Positions 44,902 to 54,446 are shown, counted from the first letter of the stretch. The stretch is DNA of 64,000 bases from Bacteriovoracaceae bacterium (GCA_019752535.1 JAIEMA010000049.1:1-64000); one strand, 5' to 3'. Made by a program: numbers and translations. The notes: generated by a model from the sequence alone, not told the origin.

Positions 44902-47238
44902 ATGATCAGCCAACAACTTGAAGGGATACTTAATAAGGCAATTCGCAAAGCCAATGAGCATCGACATGAGTTTTTAACATTAGAAAATGTACTCTTGGCC
45001 ATGCTCGATGATGCCACTGTGGCAGAAGTCTTAAGAGATTGCGGTGGAAAGCTAGACGAGCTTCGTAAAGATCTCGAAATTTTTATTAAAGATGATTCCA
45101 ATTTTAGTATTTTAGCTCAAGAAGAGATTGATGATCTGAATGAAAAGCAATTTGGAAACGAACAGCTACGTGAAGCAGCTAAAGAAAATGGAATTCGTTA
45201 TCAACCTGAGATTTCTTTGGCCCTGCAAAGGGTTATTCAAAGAGCGGCGATTCATATTCAAAGCTCCGGAAAAAAATCGATTCAAGCGATTAACCTTCTA
45301 GTCGCGCTCTTTAGCGAAAAAGAGAGCCATGCCACTTATTTCTTAAATAAGCAGGGTATTCAGCGTGTGGATGTGGTTGAAAAAATTGCCCATGGAAGCG
45401 ACAAACCACAAACTCAAAATTCTGATGACAGAGAAGAGGGTGAAGAGGGCGTCTTTAAGAAAGAAGAAAAATATGAAAAGGCCCTGGCCGACTTTACGGT
45501 TAATCTTAACGAGCAGGCCAAACAGGGAAAATTGGATCCGACCATTGGTCGAAGTGATGAAATTCAACGAATCACCCAAATCTTATGCCGCCGAAGAAAA
45601 AATAACCCGATACTTGTAGGTGATGCGGGCGTTGGTAAGACTGCCATCGCTGAAGGTCTTGCTCAAGCCATCGTGGATGAAAAGGTTCCAGGGCCCTTGG
45701 CCAAGACCACTGTCTATTCTTTAGACATGGCTTCCCTTTTAGCGGGCACAAAATTTCGAGGAGACTTTGAAGAGAGATTAAAAATCGTGCTCCAAGCTTT
45801 GGAGAAGAAAAATAGTAAGGATGCAGGAAGTATCCTCTTTATTGATGAGATCCACACGATTATTGGCGCCGGGGCGACCAGCGGAGGCAGCCTTGATGCT
45901 TCCAATCTCTTAAAACCTTCTTTATCTAAAGGCACCCTTCGTTGCATGGGCTCAACGACTTTTGAAGAATATCGAAAATATTTCGAAAAAGACGCCGCCC
46001 TCAATCGCAGATTTCAAAAAGTTGACATCCTTGAGCCATCAAGCGACGACACGATTCAGATTTTGAAGGGCCTTAAGGGTCGATTTGAAGAACATCATGG
46101 CGTGAAATATTCAGATGAGGTCTTGAAGTCAGCCGTTGATCTCTCTATCAAGCATATTAGTGATCGTAAGCTTCCAGATAAGGCCATTGATGTGATCGAT
46201 GAGCTGGGTGCATATATGCGATTAAAGCCCACTTGGAGCAAAGAGGCTGAAGCCCAGGTAGCCGATGTTGAGTACATCGTGGCTAAGATTGCCCGCATTC
46301 CGGAAAAAAGTGTCACTACTAATGAGCGAGATAAGCTTAAAAATCTTGAAAGAGATCTTAAATTGCTTATTTTTGGCCAAGATCAGGCCATCGAGAAGGT
46401 TTCAAACGCCATTATTCTTTCAAGATCGGGTCTCGGGACATCAACTAAGCCGATCGCGAGCTTTTTATTTGCTGGACCTACTGGTGTGGGGAAAACAGAG
46501 CTCGCTAAGCAGCTGGCGGCTCAAATGGGCGTGAATTTCTTACGTCTCGATATGTCTGAATATATGGAGAAGCACACTGTCTCTAAATTGATTGGTGCGC
46601 CTCCAGGCTACGTAGGCTTCGAGCAAGGAGGAAGTCTCACAGATGCCGTTCATAAGACGCCCTACACGGTTCTCTTATTGGATGAGATCGAGAAAGCTCA
46701 TGCTGATATCTACAATATTCTTCTTCAGGTGATGGATCATGGCGCTCTCACGGATTCCAATGGTCGCACGACAGATTTTAGAAATGTGATTTTAATCATG
46801 ACTTCAAATGCTGGCGCCAAAGATATGGAAGCGGGCTCAATTGGCCTCTCAAGTGGAACGAGAGGTCTCAATACGGCCAAGCGTGATCAGGCGATCCGGC
46901 AATTTTTTACCCCCGAGTTTCGCAATCGTTTGGACGCTGTTATCCACTTTAATCGCCTCAAATCGACAAATGTGGAATCGATTGTAGAGAAATTCTTAAT
47001 GGAGCTTGAAGAGCAGTTGATGGATAAAAAGATCGAGCTCGAAGTCTCTCAAGCGGCTAAAGAGTGGCTAGCCCGTCATGGTTTTGACGATAAATTAGGC
47101 GCAAGACCTGTGGGAAGACTGATCGATGAGAAGATTAAGAAGCCTCTTGCGCATGAAATTCTTTTTGGAAAACTAGAAAAAGGCGGAAAGGTTTTAGTAG
47201 AAATCGGAGATGAGGGGCCTATCTTTAAAATTAATTAA
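44902..47238 (+). CDS. clpA: ClpA, ATPase subunit of the ClpAP protease
   Basis: A hexameric AAA+ unfoldase of 778 residues. A Clp N-domain (about 1-145) is followed by two AAA modules with Walker [10 protein letters not shown] and GPTGVGKTE, and Walker B LFIDEIH and [13 protein letters not shown] near residue 650 matches the ClpP-docking loop of ClpA and distinguishes it from ClpB, as does the lack of a long middle coiled coil. AAGGAAGG precedes the ATG. Confidence 0.96.
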   Translation: MISQQLEGILNKAIRKANEHRHEFLTLENVLLAMLDDATVAEVLRDCGGKLDELRKDLEIFIKDDSNFSILAQEEIDDLNEKQFGNEQLREAAKENGIRYQPEISLALQRVIQRAAIHIQSSGKKSIQAINLLVALFSEKESHATYFLNKQGIQRVDVVEKIAHGSDKPQTQNSDDREEGEEGVFKKEEKYEKALADFTVNLNEQAKQGKLDPTIGRSDEIQRITQILCRRRKNNPILVGDAGVGKTAIAEGLAQAIVDEKVPGPLAKTTVYSLDMASLLAGTKFRGDFEERLKIVLQALEKKNSKDAGSILFIDEIHTIIGAGATSGGSLDASNLLKPSLSKGTLRCMGSTTFEEYRKYFEKDAALNRRFQKVDILEPSSDDTIQILKGLKGRFEEHHGVKYSDEVLKSAVDLSIKHISDRKLPDKAIDVIDELGAYMRLKPTWSKEAEAQVADVEYIVAKIARIPEKSVTTNERDKLKNLERDLKLLIFGQDQAIEKVSNAIILSRSGLGTSTKPIASFLFAGPTGVGKTELAKQLAAQMGVNFLRLDMSEYMEKHTVSKLIGAPPGYVGFEQGGSLTDAVHKTPYTVLLLDEIEKAHADIYNILLQVMDHGALTDSNGRTTDFRNVILIMTSNAGAKDMEAGSIGLSSGTRGLNTAKRDQAIRQFFTPEFRNRLDAVIHFNRLKSTNVESIVEKFLMELEEQLMDKKIELEVSQAAKEWLARHGFDDKLGARPVGRLIDEKIKKPLAHEILFGKLEKGGKVLVEIGDEGPIFKIN

Positions 47239-47301
47239 AGCTTTTGGTGGTTAGTGACCGAGAAGTCATTTAACGGCCAACATGAGCTTTTTTTTTCACT
47301 A

Positions 47302-47327
47302 AAACAAAAAAAATGTATTTTTTGTTT
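47302..47327. repeat. AT-only inverted repeat after clpA
   Basis: AAACAAAAAA and TTTTTTGTTT are exact complements around a 6-base loop. With the T run just upstream (47288-47296), this may end clpA transcripts or be part of the promoter region of the next gene. The gap 47239-47399 is very AT-rich throughout and holds no further gene. Confidence 0.4.
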
Positions 47328-47399
47328 GCGTTAAAAAAAAATCGTGATTAAGCTTTAAATAAGAAAGGTTAATGTACCACTCATTTCTGGGAGGAAATT

Positions 47400-47516
47400 A
47401 TGGTTAAGAAAGCTACAAAGAAAGCAGCAAAGAAAGCTACAAAGAAAGTTGCAAAGAAAGCAACTAAGAAAGTTGCAAAGAAAGCAACTAAGAAAAAAGC
47501 TGCTAAGAAGAAGTAA
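47400..47516 (+). CDS. 38-residue Lys/Ala repeat protein (histone H1-tail-like)
   Basis: A short gene with a near-perfect repeat of period about eight residues, built from KKATKKVA/KKATKKAA units and ending KKKAAKKK. Composition is about half Lys, with no acidic residue and no aromatic residue. A strong GGGAGGAA site is correctly spaced before the ATG, and a UUCG-loop terminator follows closely, so it looks like a genuine, highly expressed single gene. The sequence resembles the C-terminal tails of histone H1 and of bacterial AlgP/HctB-type proteins. DNA or RNA binding is inferred from charge only. Confidence 0.85.
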   Translation: MVKKATKKAAKKATKKVAKKATKKVAKKATKKKAAKKK

Positions 47517-47531
47517 TTCTCTTCTTACCTT

Positions 47532-47559
47532 AAAGGGTCCTTCGGGACCCTTTTTTTTT
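47532..47559 (+). terminator. Terminator with UUCG tetraloop after the Lys/Ala repeat gene
   Basis: GGGTCC-TTCG-GGACCC, extended by A/T pairs, is followed by nine T, 16 bases after the stop. It is one of the strongest terminators in the window. Confidence 0.93.
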
Positions 47560-47577
47560 GCCTTTTCCCTCTGAAAA

Positions 47578-48894
47578 CTAGTCTTTTTTCTTTTTCTTTT
47601 TTTTCCAAATAACCCACGGTCTCGTCATCACACCAAAGGGTTCACTGGCCAAAAATCCTCGCGCTTGTCCCACCATTACTGGCCATGCATCTCGCACTTT
47701 TATGCTCGGAATTGTTGTCAAAACAGACAATCGAATCAGCGTTGAAGTGACAAAAATCCCCAAATAAGGATCACTACTGAGTGTCCAATTTTGAAGAGCC
47801 CAGCCGCCAAGACTTACCCCAATCACCATTCCGAGGGTGTTTGTGAAAGAAATATAGGTTAAAAGGGAGGTCCGCTCAGAATCTTTGATTCTTTCGAAAT
47901 ATAGCATGATGACGGCCAATTCAAATGCGGCCCAATAAGCCCCAGATAAGAATTCAATCAGCATGATCCAGATAAAATTTTGTGAAATGACCCACCATAG
48001 GGGCGTAAAAGAGATTCCGGCACAACCAATAAAAAAGATCCATGGAATCTGCTTGGGTTGAGCTCTTGTTCGCAGATATCTAAAGGTAAGGATGCGACCA
48101 ACAAAGGAAAAGGCGATGATGGTGGTGTAATCAATAAATCCCCAATTGAGTTTTTTGAGCATAAAGGGATCAAAATAGACTCCGCTAAACTGAACAGCGA
48201 TATACCAGAAGAAGAGAAAGCCCACGAGATGTCCTTGAGGTGATCCTTTGAGGCCTTTAAGGAAATCTCTAAATCGGATGCGCTCCTCCGTTCCACCTTT
48301 GATAGGGGCATTTTTGTGGCGATAAAGTTCTCTGGCGGACAAAATTTTTAAAAATCCGCAGATTAAAAAAAGAGCCGCATATGTTTGAAGCAAGTGATCT
48401 TCAAAACGAGAAAGAATAATTCCTGCCAATATGAGCCCAGATAATATGGCGATCTGAGCCCAAGCATTTCTCAAAGCAAAGAATTTAAGGCGAAAGCGAG
48501 GGGGAATTGTTTCACCCATCAACCTATGCCATGGCGGTTGTGAGGAAAGTCCTGCCGCCCAGTAAAGGCCGATGAGAAAGATGACAAGGTACGCATTTTT
48601 GAGATGAAAGATTCCCAAAGCGGCGAGTAGGGGAAGTGTGAGAGCTTGGATCAAGATAAATCCGACCATGCGAGATTTCAGACTCATTTTTCGAAATGGA
48701 CCTCTGATCGCCAACATCTGCACACACACACCAATAAACATGGGAAAAATTCGGCCAGCCCCGGCGGCCACATCACTGAGGCCCAAGGCCAACATGAACG
48801 CCACAAAATAGCTTTCACCCATCCCGACGGTGAGATTGGTAAAAATGGCGTCTTTGAGACTGGCCCTAACGTGTTGGTGGTTTGATGGTTCCAT
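47578..48894 (-). CDS. MFS-type permease
   Basis: 438 residues from the ATG giving MEPSNHQHVRAS; a start 18 bases upstream is possible. About twelve hydrophobic helices are spread across the protein in the two-bundle MFS layout, with short polar loops. The C-terminus is a basic stretch WKKKKKKKD. Its substrate is not identifiable. It is convergent with the Lys/Ala repeat gene and divergent from the DUF502 gene, sharing a short start region with it. Confidence 0.8.
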   Translation of the reverse strand: MEPSNHQHVRASLKDAIFTNLTVGMGESYFVAFMLALGLSDVAAGAGRIFPMFIGVCVQMLAIRGPFRKMSLKSRMVGFILIQALTLPLLAALGIFHLKNAYLVIFLIGLYWAAGLSSQPPWHRLMGETIPPRFRLKFFALRNAWAQIAILSGLILAGIILSRFEDHLLQTYAALFLICGFLKILSARELYRHKNAPIKGGTEERIRFRDFLKGLKGSPQGHLVGFLFFWYIAVQFSGVYFDPFMLKKLNWGFIDYTTIIAFSFVGRILTFRYLRTRAQPKQIPWIFFIGCAGISFTPLWWVISQNFIWIMLIEFLSGAYWAAFELAVIMLYFERIKDSERTSLLTYISFTNTLGMVIGVSLGGWALQNWTLSSDPYLGIFVTSTLIRLSVLTTIPSIKVRDAWPVMVGQARGFLASEPFGVMTRPWVIWKKKKKKKD

Positions 48895-48941
48895 GTTACT
48901 TTGAATTATCACGCATACTGCTTCGAGAAGGGAATTTTTGT

Positions 48942-49517
48942 ATGAAAAAACTCAATCAGATCTTTTTTAAAGGACTCATTGTTGTTTTGCCGATCATGCT
49001 TACTTTCTATCTGCTTTATTGGGCCAGTGCCAAAGCCGAAGGCTTGTTTGGTTCGGTAGTGCTTTGGGCCGTGGGTCAGGAATATTATTTCCCAGGAACC
49101 GGCATAATCTTAACGCTTATCTTTATTTTTTTAGTTGGTCTTTTGGCCCATGGCTATTTTACCGCAAGAGTCTTTCGTTGGTTTACCGATCAATTAGAAA
49201 AATTCCCTCTTATCAAAGTCATTTATAATCCACTTAAAGATTTGATGGCGCTCATCCCTGGTAGAAGTCAGACGAGCACCAATCAGCATGTCGTTTTAGT
49301 GACAGTAGGCGGAGTGAAGGTCATGGGTTTAGTGACTCGAGAAAATATAACTGAGCTTCCCCAACACAATTTAATAAGTGTCTATATCCCTTTCAGTTAT
49401 ATGCTTGGGGGGATGACAGTTTTGGTGAATGCTAATGAAGTCGAAAATGTCGATATACCTGTAGACCAAGCGATTAAACTTTCAGTCACTGCATGGATTA
49501 AAGCTAAAGAGAGCTAA
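48942..49517 (+). CDS. DUF502 family membrane protein
   Basis: 191 residues from the ATG at 48942, chosen because it opens the family N-terminus MKKLNQIFFKGLIVVLPI and has GAAGGGA upstream. Two membrane helices (about 9-31 and 50-72) are followed by the conserved FPLIKVIYNPLKDLMALIPG and a beta-rich C-terminal domain. Function is unknown in bacteria. It ends three bases from the convergent deaminase gene. Confidence 0.85.
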   Translation: MKKLNQIFFKGLIVVLPIMLTFYLLYWASAKAEGLFGSVVLWAVGQEYYFPGTGIILTLIFIFLVGLLAHGYFTARVFRWFTDQLEKFPLIKVIYNPLKDLMALIPGRSQTSTNQHVVLVTVGGVKVMGLVTRENITELPQHNLISVYIPFSYMLGGMTVLVNANEVENVDIPVDQAIKLSVTAWIKAKES

Positions 49518-49520
49518 AGA

Positions 49521-50027
49521 CTATTGTTCTGAGAGAGTTTTCTCGAAATGAACGTGAAGATCGTTCATGAGTTCAGATTTTAATTGAAGCTGACGGGTTG
49601 TGATTCCACTAAGGTCTAGAATTTTTTTGGCGATATTGTTCTCAACGGAACCGATATATTTATCAGAAAGATAGATCACTTCTTTCACTCTCACTGTCGC
49701 AAGCATCTTTGCGCATTCATGACAGGGAAAAAGCGTCACATAGAGTTTCGAGCCCTCAAGTTCACCTTTTGAGTGCAATATGGCGTTGGCTTCAGAATGT
49801 ACGACATAGGCATACTTTTGCTGATCGAGAGGGAGATCTTTAGCATTTTTCCAAGAGAGTTTCGCTTCATCAAGACCAGCAATTTGTCCGTTGTAGCCCA
49901 TGCTGATTTGATGGTTTTTGTGATCAACAAAGACACAGCCCACTTTCGTGTTGGGATCTTTGCTCTTAAAGCTCGCCACAATGGCCTGAAGCATGAAGTA
50001 TTCATCCCAATTAAGTGCGCTATTCAT
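49521..50027 (-). CDS. Deoxycytidylate (dCMP) deaminase family protein
   Basis: A zinc deaminase of 168 residues. HSEANAI supplies zinc ligand His77 and catalytic Glu79, and PCHEC supplies Cys102 and Cys105. The N-terminal DPNTKVGCVFVD and GYNGQI blocks fit dCMP/ComEB-type enzymes better than tRNA or cytidine deaminases. It would feed dUMP to thymidylate synthesis. The next upstream gene on the same strand ends two bases away. Confidence 0.88.
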   Translation of the reverse strand: MNSALNWDEYFMLQAIVASFKSKDPNTKVGCVFVDHKNHQISMGYNGQIAGLDEAKLSWKNAKDLPLDQQKYAYVVHSEANAILHSKGELEGSKLYVTLFPCHECAKMLATVRVKEVIYLSDKYIGSVENNIAKKILDLSGITTRQLQLKSELMNDLHVHFEKTLSEQ

Positions 50028-50028
50028 C

Positions 50029-50409
50029 TTAACCTCGAGAGCGAAAGACCAAAGGAAGTTTTACTTCTAAAGAAGTGTCATCTTCAAAGGCAGGAAAACT
50101 CATATTATCCACAACATTAAAGAGACAATCATAAAAGCGAGAGTCCCAACTCGAGCTCTCATCGAGCCAAAGTGTTTCAAGGGCACCAGTTGGATTTAAG
50201 CGAAAGGTCATCGACACTTCTACCGGCTTTTTGCCCACAATCTTGAGGTATTTGCTACAAGTCTGAAACTTGTTTTTATTTTGAGACAATTTCTCTTTAA
50301 CCTTCTCTTCCCAATCATCTTTAGAGGGATTTTGAGAGGTTGCGCAGCCACTGAGCAGCATTGCAGCAAACAAGAAATCAAGCATTACGAGGCGACAAAA
50401 AGACTTCAT
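50029..50409 (-). CDS. Small lipoprotein with AgmX/PglI-type TonB-C-like domain
   Basis: 126 residues from the ATG at 50409; an in-frame start 36 bases upstream would put a long tail before the signal. The lipoprotein signal ends LLSGC (Cys22). The remainder (VEVSMTFRLNPTGALETLWL...FYDCLFNVVDNMSFPAF) matches the pattern of the AgmX/PglI C-terminal domain, a TonB-C-like fold known from gliding bacteria. Its two Cys (in QTCSK and YDCLF) could pair. Function unknown. Confidence 0.72.
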   Translation of the reverse strand: MKSFCRLVMLDFLFAAMLLSGCATSQNPSKDDWEEKVKEKLSQNKNKFQTCSKYLKIVGKKPVEVSMTFRLNPTGALETLWLDESSSWDSRFYDCLFNVVDNMSFPAFEDDTSLEVKLPLVFRSRG

Positions 50410-50459
50410 CTCGTTATGATAGATAAACTCAACAGTCTTGGCCATGTCGGAGGCAGTAC

Positions 50460-50774
50460 ATGAAATATGAAATTTCTCGCGAAGTTTTTAAACAGCGTCT
50501 CAATGAAAAATTGAATTTTGCTTTTATTGATGTGCAATCAAAAGTGGTTGTTCCCTTCGAAGGCACGAATCATATGCCCTATGGGCAAGATTTTGTGGGT
50601 CAGTTCTCCGGTAAATTTCCGGCCAAATCACAAAATGTGATTGTTTATGCGTTAAATCCTGCTGATGAAGCTCCAGTCAAAGCGGCTGAAGATTTAGCTA
50701 ATGCAGGTTATCAATTTGTTTATTTCTATAGAGGAAGTGACAAAGATCTAGTGCTCGACAAAGGATTGAATTAA
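50460..50774 (+). CDS. Rhodanese-like protein lacking the active-site Cys
   Basis: 104 residues. The strand order and LNFAFIDVQSK ... NVIVYALNPADEAPVKAAEDLANAGYQFVYFYRG reproduce a rhodanese fold, but the loop after VIVY begins Ala-Leu where the persulfide Cys should be. The protein contains no Cys at all, so sulfur transfer is impossible; a binding or regulatory role is more likely. GGAGG lies upstream of the ATG. A strong terminator follows immediately. Confidence 0.72.
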   Translation: MKYEISREVFKQRLNEKLNFAFIDVQSKVVVPFEGTNHMPYGQDFVGQFSGKFPAKSQNVIVYALNPADEAPVKAAEDLANAGYQFVYFYRGSDKDLVLDKGLN

Positions 50775-50775
50775 A

Positions 50776-50806
50776 AAAAAGGCCTCTTAAAGAGGCCTTT
50801 TTTATT
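50776..50806. terminator. Terminator between convergent genes
   Basis: An AAAGGCCTCT/AGAGGCCTTT stem with loop TAA is bordered by A on the left and T on the right, so it can work in both directions. Confidence 0.9.
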
Positions 50807-50811
50807 TCTGA

Positions 50812-51129
50812 TTATCTTAAAAATCTACAGAGTACTTGTGCCCATCCATTCACAAATGGATTTACTATTGGGTTGGTAGAAACCACGGCAAATCTGTAGC
50901 CCGCAGGTGGAATGATATCTGCCACTCTGGCTTGCTGAACAGTTCCTACAAAAGTTTGACCAAAAGCCAAACCTTCACAAAGAATCGGCTCGTAATAAGG
51001 ATTGTAAATTTGAGCAGTCACAGCAGCGGCCGTGATTGTGACTAACGGATTAACTCCAAACACCTGGGCTTTGACCTCAGTTGTGAGTGTAAAAAAACTT
51101 AAAACGGCGATAAGACCGATTGTGCGCAT
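50812..51129 (-). CDS. Small secreted protein, unknown
   Basis: 105 residues from the ATG at 51129, which has GGAGGAAT directly upstream. A signal peptide ends EVKAQ. The mature 80 residues contain YNPYYEPILCEGL and end QVLCRFLR; two Cys could form one disulfide. No family is recognised. It is the only gene on this strand here and ends just before the shared terminator. Confidence 0.75.
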   Translation of the reverse strand: MRTIGLIAVLSFFTLTTEVKAQVFGVNPLVTITAAAVTAQIYNPYYEPILCEGLAFGQTFVGTVQQARVADIIPPAGYRFAVVSTNPIVNPFVNGWAQVLCRFLR

Positions 51130-51260
51130 AATTCCTCCAAAAACAAATATGTTCATGTGCATTTACTTTAAAATAATGCAACCGGTCAATATCTTTGAGT
51201 GACGTATGAATTCTGTCGATGGTAGTTCTCATGAATTCCAAGACTTATAGGAGAAATTAC

Positions 51261-52718
51261 ATGGTCATGCCTGAACATTTTCCACAGGAACCCAAACTTC
51301 TTTGGAATTATTTTCATGAATTAAATCAACTCCCTCGTCCTTCAAAGCATGAAGATAAGGTCAGAGAGTTTATTGTGAAGGAAGCTTCTCGCCTGAGTCT
51401 GCGCTCTCAAGTCGATGAAGTCGGCAATGTTGTTGTCTATGTTCCCGCTTCAAAGGGAAAAGAGAAAGATTCACCAGTCATTATTCAAAACCATATGGAT
51501 ATGGTCACGGATGCTGTGCCAGAGAAAAAAATAAATTTCGCCACTGATCCAATCACAACATTTAGAGAGGGAAATTGGATTAAAGCTCAGGGAACGACTC
51601 TCGGTGCAGATAACGGAATTGGATGCGCGGCCGCATTGGCGCTGATGTCTGACCAGTCATTAATTCATCCTCCTCTGGAACTTCTTTTTACAATAGATGA
51701 AGAGACAGGACTAAAGGGAGCATGGGGAGTAAAGCCAGAATTTTTTCAAGGCAAACGAATGCTCAATCTCGACACTGAGGAGTGGGGAAGCTTCTATATC
51801 GGATGCGCTGGTGGAATCGACTATGAACTTGAAGGCGATTTCCCCGAGTCAGAAGTGATTTTCAAGAATCATCTCACTATGAAATTAAGTGTGGGTGGAT
51901 TTTTGGGAGGTCACTCTGGGGTTGATATTCATGAGCAAAGAGGCAATGCCATCAAGTTTTTATCCGATATTCTTCACGCTTTGCCTTCAGATCTGACAAT
52001 GGTGCACGAAATTCGTGGAGGCAAAGCTCATAATATTATTCCTCGTGATGCATGGTGCAGATTGAGTCTAGATAAATCCCAATTCGCCAACCTTCAAAAA
52101 GTTATCGATGAAACGAAGACACGCTGGAAATCTTATCTGCCTGAAAGTGATTTACAGTTTTTTGCAAAATTAGAAGAAGTTGAACAAGATACTGCTGGAA
52201 TGACTGGTGTAGCGCTCAAAAAACTCACAAGTTTTCTTATCGCCTTTCCTCATGGCGCTCATAAATATGATCTTGCTAGTCATAAAGAATTAGTCTCCCT
52301 CTCGAATAATTTGGCGATCAATTTATTAGTAAAAGGGAAGTTTTATGTATTAGCTTCTCTTCGATTTTTTGACCGACAAGAGTGCGTGGGACTTGAAGAG
52401 CAAATCCAGGCCCTCGCTTTCATGATGAATCTTACGGTGAAAAAGCATGGAGAGTACCCAAGCTGGAAGCCAGTAAGGGAAAATAAACTCTTAGATCAGA
52501 TTTGTTCTGTTTATGAAGGTCTCTATCATAAAAAACCTCGGGTCACAGCGATTCATGCTGGTTTAGAATGTGGAATACTGAGAGATAAGATTGGGCCGAT
52601 TGATGCTGTATCTTTTGGACCCACGATTATGGGAGCTCATTCTCCTGATGAGAGAGTCGAAATCTCAACAGTAAGTGAGTTTTGGAAGCTTTTAAATGCG
52701 ACACTTAAAGAAATTTGA
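51261..52718 (+). CDS. pepD: Aminoacyl-histidine dipeptidase (M20 family, PepD type)
   Basis: A zinc dipeptidase of 485 residues; the ATG at 51261 has TAGGAG nine bases before it. Metal and catalytic motifs are in place: NHMDMV (His, Asp), LGADNGIG (bridging Asp), IDEETGLKGA (catalytic and metal Glu), NLDTEEWG (metal Asp) and the late His in GAHSPDER. Probably cytoplasmic, breaking down dipeptides, a role that would suit growth on host or environmental protein. Confidence 0.92.
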   Translation: MVMPEHFPQEPKLLWNYFHELNQLPRPSKHEDKVREFIVKEASRLSLRSQVDEVGNVVVYVPASKGKEKDSPVIIQNHMDMVTDAVPEKKINFATDPITTFREGNWIKAQGTTLGADNGIGCAAALALMSDQSLIHPPLELLFTIDEETGLKGAWGVKPEFFQGKRMLNLDTEEWGSFYIGCAGGIDYELEGDFPESEVIFKNHLTMKLSVGGFLGGHSGVDIHEQRGNAIKFLSDILHALPSDLTMVHEIRGGKAHNIIPRDAWCRLSLDKSQFANLQKVIDETKTRWKSYLPESDLQFFAKLEEVEQDTAGMTGVALKKLTSFLIAFPHGAHKYDLASHKELVSLSNNLAINLLVKGKFYVLASLRFFDRQECVGLEEQIQALAFMMNLTVKKHGEYPSWKPVRENKLLDQICSVYEGLYHKKPRVTAIHAGLECGILRDKIGPIDAVSFGPTIMGAHSPDERVEISTVSEFWKLLNATLKEI

Positions 52719-52727
52719 GGATAGACC

Positions 52728-53075
52728 ATGATTAATTATGAAATTTATAAAATTCTTCACTTAAGTAGCCTGATCCTGCTCTTCACAGGCTTCTCAGTCC
52801 AATTTTTCGGAACAAAGACGAAGGCACTCAAAATTTTGACAGGTGTGACGACGTTGTTGGTTCTTGTCTCTGGCATGGGCTTAATGGCAAGAATTGGAAT
52901 TCAGCATGGTGAAGCTTGGCCGGTTTGGATCAAAGCGAAATTTACAATCTGGTTTATCGTTGGAGTTGGAAGTGCGGTCGTCGTGAAGAGATTTCCTCAA
53001 AAAGGAAAATTGGCTTATCTCCTCTCGGTTGGTTTTTTTATTTTGGCCGCAACGATGGCAATTTATAAATTCTGA
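52728..53075 (+). CDS. Small four-helix membrane protein, unknown
   Basis: 115 residues with hydrophobic helices at about 8-27, 33-53, 66-84 and 92-112 and a conserved-looking [18 protein letters not shown] start. The layout is SirB2-like, but I cannot assign it. AGGATAG lies upstream of the ATG, nine bases after pepD, so it is likely co-transcribed. Confidence 0.75.
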   Translation: MINYEIYKILHLSSLILLFTGFSVQFFGTKTKALKILTGVTTLLVLVSGMGLMARIGIQHGEAWPVWIKAKFTIWFIVGVGSAVVVKRFPQKGKLAYLLSVGFFILAATMAIYKF

Positions 53076-53111
53076 TTTCCATTATGGTGCAAGGCCAGCT
53101 ATCATTTAAAA

Positions 53112-53339
53112 ATGATTCAACTGGTGATCGATCTTTTTATTTTATTAACTCTCGTCGATACGGTGATGAGTTTTATTCCTGATCCAAAAAATCGTCGTCA
53201 TCCTGCAGTGATGTGGTTGAGAAAAATTGTGGATGTCCCACAAAAACCTATTCGACAGTTACTGCCTCCGAATATTCCCTTTGATCCTTCACCTTTAGTA
53301 GTCATTCTCGTTTTGAGAATGCTGGGAGCAATGATTTAA
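53112..53339 (+). CDS. YggT family membrane protein
   Basis: 75 residues with two helices (about 3-20 and 58-74) joined by the family loop: a helix, VDVPQKPIRQLLPP, then DPSPLVVILVLRML. YggT proteins are implicated in osmotic tolerance and cell-shape contexts elsewhere. Its stop TAA shares its last base with the next ATG. Confidence 0.85.
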   Translation: MIQLVIDLFILLTLVDTVMSFIPDPKNRRHPAVMWLRKIVDVPQKPIRQLLPPNIPFDPSPLVVILVLRMLGAMI

Positions 53340-54157
53340 TGGATGATCTATCTTTTTTAGTTCAAGAGACATTAAAGCAAAATGAACTGCGCCAACTCGG
53401 AGAGTGGCAAGAAGAGGATGGAGAGGAAGTTTGGGAACCTGTCACTTTTGAACCTGAGGTGATCGCAGAGTTGCCCGTTTCTGCTGGAATCTTTTTTCAT
53501 CTTGTTCACCAGGGTGGAACTTTTATCGTCAGAACTCTTGAATCTAAAAATATTAAAGAAGACCATGCACTTATCATTCAATCTCCTGAGTCTTATCCTA
53601 GTTTGAGGTTAGTCGATGGGAGTGGACCTCAGATTCATCGCCTCAAGTGGTTTGCAGTTGAAACGTTTGAAGAAGCCCAAGCTATTCATGGAAGAATCGG
53701 TCAGCGACGTTTTCCGTTACGCGAAGAGGATGTTTGCAATATTAGTGATCCTGGATTTAGCTGGTGGATGGAAGAGTCTGATAATGGTTTTACACTTCAT
53801 TCAAAAATGAGTGTGCTCAAAGAATCAATGACTCGCTTAGGCCCTTTAGCTGACCCAAAACTTGCGCCTCATCGTTTGAGTGATCTTGCCACTTCACTCA
53901 GTTTTTTGCCTTTAAAGCTAGAAGTCAGTATTGAGAATTCACGTTTTCATATGAAGGCTGATTCTGATGCTTGGATTGCTTTGGAGTTTGCTAAAATTTT
54001 CTCTCAAGGTGTGATCTCTCAAGACATCTTCGATATCTTCCGTCTTCTAGGCAAGAGAGGAGTCCCGAGTGCGACTCTTGAGTCGAGTTGGTTCTTCTTG
54101 AGAGAAGTGGCTGCAGTGAGAAAGTTTTGGATCAAAATCTCAGAGCTTCTCGACTGA
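53339..54157 (+). CDS. Cytoplasmic protein of unknown function
   Basis: 272 residues, no signal or membrane segment, acidic. Three rough blocks: residues 1-80 with a beta pattern, about 80-140 with WFAVETFEEAQAIHGRIG, and 150-272 mostly helical. No motif is recognised. Translational overlap with the yggT-like gene suggests co-regulation. Orphan status cannot be tested here. Confidence 0.72.
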   Translation: MDDLSFLVQETLKQNELRQLGEWQEEDGEEVWEPVTFEPEVIAELPVSAGIFFHLVHQGGTFIVRTLESKNIKEDHALIIQSPESYPSLRLVDGSGPQIHRLKWFAVETFEEAQAIHGRIGQRRFPLREEDVCNISDPGFSWWMEESDNGFTLHSKMSVLKESMTRLGPLADPKLAPHRLSDLATSLSFLPLKLEVSIENSRFHMKADSDAWIALEFAKIFSQGVISQDIFDIFRLLGKRGVPSATLESSWFFLREVAAVRKFWIKISELLD

Positions 54158-54158
54158 A

Positions 54159-54395
54159 TTATTGCAGCTTACCCATTTCAGACTTCGCTGCGAGATAACC
54201 AGTCACCATAATTTGTGCGAGTGTCCCTAACTCTTCCTCTTCTTCAATTCCGTAAAAATCTTCAAGATGACGGACAAAGAGTTCAAGATCATCATCTGAG
54301 AGATGTTTTTCGACTAAGGCCGTCATTGTATCGGCATCTAGTTGTGACATGCGTTCAAAAAAATTTGAAAGCAATTGGTTTTTGTCCGTGCTCAT
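54159..54395 (-). CDS. Small acidic helical protein, unknown
   Basis: 78 residues and strongly acidic, including GIEEEEELG. It has the look of two helical hairpins, with no Cys and no signal. It is convergent with the preceding gene, with stops one base apart. No family recognised. Confidence 0.65.
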   Translation of the reverse strand: MSTDKNQLLSNFFERMSQLDADTMTALVEKHLSDDDLELFVRHLEDFYGIEEEEELGTLAQIMVTGYLAAKSEMGKLQ

Positions 54396-54446
54396 TTCGA
54401 ATCCTCAGTAGAAGTGTTGAGATGATGTAAGTTTATTGGTGTCAGC

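Noticed and set aside
47400-47516. Repetitive DNA as a CRISPR array or non-coding tandem repeat
   Set aside because: The repeat unit is 24 bases, keeps one frame, and has a ribosome site, start, stop and terminator; there are no unique spacers.
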